A stretch of 23,977 nucleotides of DNA from Sphacelaria rigidula (taxonomy: Eukaryota; Phaeophyceae; Sphacelariales), in NCBI GenBank assembly GCA_964200075.2, contig CAXNAA020000234.1, positions 1 to 23,977 on the forward strand, read 5' to 3'. The position numbers were made by a program, and so were the translations under genes. This document shows, one piece after another, positions 18,968 through 23,977 of this stretch. Numbering within the stretch: the stretch's first letter is position 1; each line of letters opens with the position of its first letter. Below the pieces are notes generated by a model. The model made no database searches. It was not told the origin of the DNA and saw only the letters and a list, made by a program, of their open reading frames with translations.

Positions 18968-20786
18968 CTCGTTTCCTGCTATATGCCTAGTTGTAGCTAG
19001 TAGAGCTTCTATTGTGTATACTAACGATACCGCAGACTATAGTTGAATGAACCATAATAATAGTACAAGGTACTATAGTTGTAAAATGTGAAGTATACAA
19101 CACAACAGTACCTGACTATACGGTACAGAGCAGGCACCCCAGTGCATTTTCAGGGATAGGGGTTCTCCCTACTCGAAAACGCACCGGAAACAACCCGGGG
19201 GTACTGCCCGTCCTAGTTTCACATCCAAAATTCATGGTTGAACATACTTTATTTTTTGTCTAATAACGCTCTTCCTCGCCCAAGACCCAACTCAAGGCAG
19301 ATCGAGATTCCTCGGGCAAGGGTGATACACACGAAGAGCGCGTTGTGTGTGTGTGTGTTTGTTGTCGTCCCATTTATTCTGGGCGCCGTTGACAATGCTA
19401 ATATATCGGAGCCAAAATGGATGTGAAGCACGCTGGGGTCCCATCGGAACTGTGAACCTCGCAAAGATCCGAGTACGATGGTTGTTAACCCTTGGACAGC
19501 GGTGCGGGTAGTCCATCAGGATCCCGTATACTTTTTTCTAGTGAATACTGATACCGATTCAGCAGGTGACCTAGCCTCGCGTTCAAAGAGTTAATCATGG
19601 ATTGGGCGAGTCGGGTTGGGACAATCTTCGTTGGTGAGAACTTTCGACTGTCGATTCGTACTGTTTTCAGATGTTTATTTTTAATTCGAAAATATGGTTA
19701 TTTATAGATATAGTTTTGGCAGTTGGGCCTTCACAAAAATACACCGCTCATCAGAGAAAACGCTGAAAGAAACATACCTCGTCTTGTAGTTCGAACTACC
19801 ATAATATACTACAGTACAGATAGTCGGGGGAACACGTTCAGGGACCAAAAGGCGACACCTCCAGGGAAGTGAAGCGGACCTGCTGCTACATGAACACAAT
19901 TCAACAGCTGAGGCCCACTGCCCCCAATCAAATGTCAAGCATATGACAAGCCGTAGCTGATGAGCTGAGTATGATGCCCTTCGTTTGGGTGTTTCGTCGT
20001 TGGATCATTTGATGAGGTTTACATTACCAGCATGATCGCGAGTATGGGTACCAGACGCCTCACAAATAATATAACGCCCACTCATGGTCAACAAGTACGT
20101 ATGTAACGGCATTTTTTTTTGCATCGATATAGCTAGGCTAATGCCCCTCCGCCGACGCCGAATGGATTTCCGTAACGAAGAGTGATGTCTGCGGTTGAGC
20201 GAGGGCTAGGGTCTGTGAGTACTCGTTTGCTCTCCTTCTCGCCGGATTTTTATTTATTTGTTTTCGTGTCATTTCCTATTCGGACCTACGTCCAGTCCGC
20301 AAATTAAAACATGCCCACTTTTTCAGTTTTGAGTCCCATGTCGCCCATTTATGGAGTTTATGGCGAACGGGGTTAGTTTTGTGGCGTACAGTACAAACAA
20401 ACAGTGCTGTTGTTGTCAGCGAATGCTCCCGGGGGAATGATCTCAAGAGCTTCGAGGTCACATATGTACTATAGTTCTCACATATGAGGCGGTGATTTGA
20501 ATTTCCCCTTCCTCTCACCGTCAGTAGCGGCCGCACGGCGAGTCACCTGTTGAATTGACATGGTCGCTTTTGGCTCGAGGATTTATGGATTTATCAAGAG
20601 TAGCAGAGATTCGCGAGAAAAACAGAGAAAAAAACAAAAGCAAAATGACAAAGCTGACTGCAACCCCTCGGTGTATCACCGTCGCGCTTGGGAGCTCGGG
20701 CTATCGAGCTTACTCGGGAACCTTGTCCAAGGTTATTGACCTGCTGAGGAGCTGGTCAACCAAAAGGAAGAACGCTAGTTAGGAAA
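18968..20786. other. Stretch without a supported gene
   Basis: Frames are short and unremarkable. A 65-codon ATG frame (20585-20782, plus) with a Lys-rich start ends just before the SINE copy but has no recognisable features. A nested stem (GTGCATTTTC with GAAAACGCAC, and inside it AGGGA with TCCCT, 19142-19184) could form a small hairpin. A short (GT)n lies near 19343-19360. Confidence 0.5.
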
Positions 20787-20905
20787 ATTATTCATTATTA
20801 TTATTATTTTCGCGCGTTTGTCCGATCTCTCGAACCCGTGGTCAATGACATAGGCTCGTATTTCCAATACCGTCCCTGCCATCCCCTACAAAAGATGGAG
20901 TCCTC
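20787..20905 (-). mobile_element. SINE-like repeat, copy B
   Basis: Second copy of the repeat at 153-235, in the same orientation, about 88 percent identical over 60 bases. On the minus strand it reads head, A box (TGGCAGGGACGG, 20881-20870), 33-base spacer, B-box-like GGTTCGAGAGA (20836-20826), then the tail (AAT)n at about 20810-20791. In this copy the sequence before the A box (GTAGGGGA, 8 bases) would fit a tRNA acceptor strand. The tail is much shorter than that of copy A. No clear target duplication was found. Confidence 0.6.
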
Positions 20906-21855
20906 CGTAATTTTTTCAGAGACTCCAGCCTAATTATATGACCAAACGCAATCAACTAAAATATTACCAAAATGAATAGAAGAAGAGAGAGACGCCAAGA
21001 AAAACATGAGAATTAGCTTTACCGAGTTCAACGGGGTGAAGAAAAAAAAAAACTAAAAGCACACCGACAAAAAAGGGAAATAAAGGAAAAGGCAAGAGAA
21101 GACAGAGGACACAAAGGGATTCGCAGGGCCACCGGGCTGGGGGCAACTCAGAAAATATCCTCAGGCACACTCATGGATCACGACCATAGCTGTTCGGAGA
21201 AACCGCAGACGTACCAGTGAGTGTACCTCCCGATGGACTAGTGGTTACTTTTCGAGGGTCCTCGGCAGGCACTGGGGGAGCTCTAGTGGTAGCACAGCAG
21301 AAAGTTCCTCAGCGTGTCATAGCACATGAGGAGTAGCCTCAAGTGAAAAACAGGACGGAACAAAAACAAAAACAAGCAGGAAAAATGAAAGGGAAGGCAC
21401 TGAGGAGAAAGACAAGAAGTGACGAAATAAACCTAGAAATGGCGGACCCCTGCAGCAGGCTTCAGGTGAATTGGGCCGTGCGTGAAAAGCACATTTGATC
21501 GTCGCACTTTAACTGACCCCCTAGGGGTCCAGCCGTGGTCTCAAGATATATGCACCCATGTGAAATAGCAGAGTGCGGCTCACCTATTTCGCAACGTGCT
21601 CCTTGGGCATGAGCTCTCACCCATGCCCTGCGGGAGCAAGGCACCAAACTGTTACTCTATAACACTCGGGAAAGAAACAGGAGACAAGAGGGATATGACG
21701 GAAGTGATGAAACTCGAGGATAAAAGTAGATCATGTCCAAGGGCACAACCAGGAACACCGCAAGACCATAAAGCCAAGAATTAAGTCAACAACCGCTATC
21801 TGGGGCTACCCGTCAGTGATGGTTGACCCCCCCCCCTGTGGTGCTGCTCAACGCT
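20906..21855. other. Purine-rich stretch without a supported gene
   Basis: 20950-21130 and 21340-21430 are strongly A/G rich on the plus strand (many AGAAGAG and AAAGGGAAA blocks). No frame above about 70 codons and no domain. It could include the 3' end region of the retroelement that follows. A C run lies at 21827-21836. Confidence 0.5.
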
Positions 21856-21875
21856 TCGGCGGTTCGATGTTGTGT

Positions 21876-22980
21876 CCATCGCTGTCTCCCCTGGTTCTCA
21901 AAATTCCTTCTCCAACTACTGGCAGGTCGATGGCCGTAATACGAACTCGGCGCCTTCGCCGCCGGTTCCAATTATACCGTCAACGTCTGTGATTTCCAGC
22001 GGCCTGCCGTTTGGATTTTCAGCAAGGCTCCTCTTCGCGCTCATAAGTGGGTGACTCGGCCTGTGCTGTCCAAGCATAAGTGCAACGTATACTTCGATGG
22101 GTCTCTACCAAAGCAACCGAGTTGCTGTCTGAGTGCTAGGTTGCTTCGGTTCACGTAATTCCCTTCCACACTGTCACGTCATTGGTTTGCATCAGGCACG
22201 CCTGTGCACGTCGGTGTGGGTGCAGATCTAGTGATTCCGACAGAAGTTCAAGCGCACCGGCGTTTTTCTGATCGCAGGCTTGTATCTACTCTCTTTCTGG
22301 ACCCCAGCACCCCTTGGCATGTATGAACGTCTTTCAAGGCCTCAATGTGGCTTCTACAGTACCCGCCAGATCTATGTCGTCTCATGATAGTGGGCATCAA
22401 TCCCTGTGAAAAACCAGGTCTCATCTGGTCGAGCAAAATTCGGGGTGTACAATACCTCTTCGTCGTCGTGTGTCCATGTTTCTGACGTTCTGGACCCTAG
22501 GAAGCACGACAGAGAAAGGCTAATCCACTAAACGCGGCTCTCTGCTGACCCCTTTCCACCCCCGAAATCGGCGTTCAGCATCTCATGTGTTTACGGTTTA
22601 CGGATCCCGCTCGTGACGTCCGACTTCACGTGCGCTCTGTCGATACCCTCTTAGACGATTTGTCAGAGTATCCAGTGCCGAGTGCATGGCTCCCATCCCG
22701 CCCCACATATTGCTGCTGTTCTGAATGGCGGATATGTCGGAGCGTACCGTCGAACTCTGGTCAAGATTACAACAACTCGGCTCGCCATGATCGTGGTCAG
22801 CGAGATCACCGCGGCAGTGGCCGTGTCCCCGTCTTCCCTCCGCATGAAGACGGGCACCTCTCGGTCCTCCCTCCATTTTTGTCACACTGTACCCCAAACT
22901 GTCCAATATGTTCCCATCATTTCGTACTGCCGCCCACCGGGGCGACTGTAAGGCAGTGTAAACCAACTCCTTTTCCCCCA
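21876..22980 (-). pseudogene. Tyrosine recombinase remnants of the retroelement
   Basis: Pieces appear in the expected order on the minus strand, each in its own frame. First is an N-terminal core-binding-like part (WREDREVPVFMRREDGD, about 22890-22840). Next is RLRGYRQSAREVGRH (about 22650-22605). Then comes ISLSLSCFLGSRTSETW, whose Arg codon 22491-22489 would be the first catalytic Arg. After that come RHRSGGYCRSHIEAL (about 22380-22335) and NPNGRPLEITDVDG (22017-21976). Last is a weak GILRTRG (about 21907-21887), where the usual H-x-x-R has lost its His. The order and motif texture match DIRS/Ngaro recombinases, but each match is partial. At least four frameshifts separate the pieces, so it is inactive. 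Confidence 0.45.
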
Positions 22981-23052
22981 CTGTGAATCTCCATCTTGTC
23001 TTCCTGGCCTGGGGGAGAGTAGGACGTGAAGGGTAAGGGTATGGCTTTGCGG

Positions 23053-23412
23053 TTAGTCTTCTTGTTTGGCTATGATGGTTCCCAGATCATCATCTAGTCT
23101 TCCTTTTGGAAGGGGTCTTGCAGAGTTGGTTGGAGCATATATTTTCATCAGCTCCTTACACTGTGGAAATTTTTGTCCAAGTTTCCCCGGGAAGCGGTTC
23201 ACGCTTTGTTGCACTTGTTATGGAGGCCACCTCGAGATACTGTCGGCGAGCGTGTTGTCTACACCTTGCATGTGTTTGGCAACCGAACACCGATCTGAGG
23301 TGAATTCCATCTGCTCCATCATTCTCATAATTAGGCCAGCGCGTCTGCCTAGTAAACCGCCGCAATCTATGATCCCAGGACACGGTCGGGATATAATCTC
23401 CTCTAATCAGCA
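23053..23412 (-). pseudogene. Retroelement RNase H C-terminus and linker, disrupted
   Basis: The clearest signature is GVDNTLADSISRW (about 23265-23227), preceded by KHMQ. This is the H-x-x-G-x-x-N-x-x-A-D-x-x-S-R end of the RNase H domain that follows reverse transcriptase. Upstream in the same frame is a Met/Leu-rich helix-like stretch (RAGLIMRMMEQME), as usual before that signature. A TAA at 23218-23220 interrupts the frame four codons after the signature. The frame then stays open to 23053 with a linker (GQKFPQCKEL, then a GRLDDLG heptad-like piece), like the region before the recombinase in DIRS-like proteins. Above about 23385 the frame has another stop. Confidence 0.6.
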
Positions 23413-23460
23413 CTGGCTCACCGCACTCATTGACGCCTTTGTCTATGGAATTTGAACAAG

Positions 23461-23897
23461 GCAGGCCATCACGAGACCACCCCGCCAGAATCCACGGGAG
23501 GGGGCGCGTACTTATTTGTTGAGTACCCCCCCCCCGCCCCCAGAACCCACAATCGTGAACACTTGAATCGTGCGGTTTTGAACATATGTAAAAAACTTCC
23601 GAGTATCTCCATCATCGTATTGGCAGTGCATTTTATTTTTCGCCTTGATTCTTATTTTTTTGCCCGTGTGTACAGTAAACCTTTTAATTCTTATATCCGC
23701 AGCCAAACTTTTGGGTCTTGATTAGCACTTATCGTTACATTGCTCAACACACGTTCGCTACGTCGGCGTTCGACAGGAAGATCCGCTTGTCCAGAATGCT
23801 TTTGCTCTCGGTCGTAAAATTTCGTTCGTCCGACAATTTGGTTAGCTCTTCCCCCACAAAGATAATTGGATATTTCGTCGGTTTGGTATCGCCGCAT
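23461..23897. other. Stretch without a supported gene
   Basis: Contains a C run (23526-23535) and T-rich DNA. No frame shows reverse-transcriptase motifs, so the retroelement seems to end or be lost here. Confidence 0.5.
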
Positions 23898-23977
23898 ACT
23901 CCCCCCCCCCCCCCCCCCCCCCTCCCCCCCTCCTCCTCACCCCCCACTACCCCCCCCCCCTGGGCGCCCCCTCCTCT
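23898..23977 (+). repeat. C-rich low-complexity tract at the window edge
   Basis: About 80 bases of near-pure C with scattered T, A and G, including one C run of more than 20. The minus strand is G rich with many tracts and could form G-quadruplexes; the plus strand could form an i-motif. Confidence 0.95.

Larger units (their letters stand above)
21856..23460 (-). mobile_element. Decayed DIRS/Ngaro-like (tyrosine recombinase) retrotransposon, truncated
   Basis: Read on the minus strand, the region has a reverse-transcriptase-associated RNase H end, a linker and then tyrosine-recombinase remnants, in the order known for DIRS/Ngaro elements. The pieces lie in all three minus frames with several stops, so the copy is dead. 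The reverse transcriptase itself, expected above 23460, is not visible; the sequence there turns into C-rich low complexity. The left end was not located. Ty3/gypsy elements share the RNase H signature, but an Arg-containing recombinase core rather than a DDE integrase follows here. Details are given in the two pseudogene entries. Confidence 0.55.

Overview
The window reads as nuclear DNA of a eukaryote. It has spliceosomal-type introns with matched phases, GT-rich donors and T-rich acceptors. It carries long microsatellites and homopolymer C/G tracts, a tRNA-like SINE, several non-autonomous DNA transposons and a decayed tyrosine-recombinase retrotransposon. There is no operon structure, no rRNA or tRNA gene, no CRISPR array and no bacterial-type gene density. 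An alga or other protist is my best guess, but I cannot place it more closely. Most long open frames here are about as long as chance allows in about 24 kb of balanced-GC DNA, so frame length alone was not taken as proof of a gene.

Layout. 1-714: an AT microsatellite fused to a SINE-like repeat, then a 442-bp foldback element with a TA target duplication. 715-5436: no convincing gene; C/G tracts and one weak minus-strand frame. 5437-5916: a second foldback with nested copies of its own subterminal motif. 6879-7489: two overlapping plus-strand frames joined at an A-AAA-AAA heptamer. 7583-7750: a nearly loop-free palindromic element with an 8-bp target duplication. 8775-8830: a (GT)n(GC)n tract.

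9274-10852 (minus): a multi-exon gene of unknown function. Its last intron holds a 471-bp foldback element with a TTA duplication, inserted in the 5' splice site. 11544-11943 (minus): further candidate exons, possibly the same gene. 12115-16220: essentially no supported gene. 17143-18169 (minus): a spliced gene whose first two exons encode a peptidase-inhibitor-I9 (subtilisin propeptide) domain; no catalytic domain was found. 18641-18967 (plus): a possible small secreted Cys-rich protein.

20787-20905: a second SINE copy. 21860-23460 (minus): a frameshifted DIRS/Ngaro-like retroelement with the RNase H end and tyrosine-recombinase remains. The right edge is C-rich low-complexity DNA. Nothing suggests that the genes work together as a pathway. 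The theme of the window is mobile DNA of several unrelated superfamilies surrounding two short-intron genes on the minus strand.
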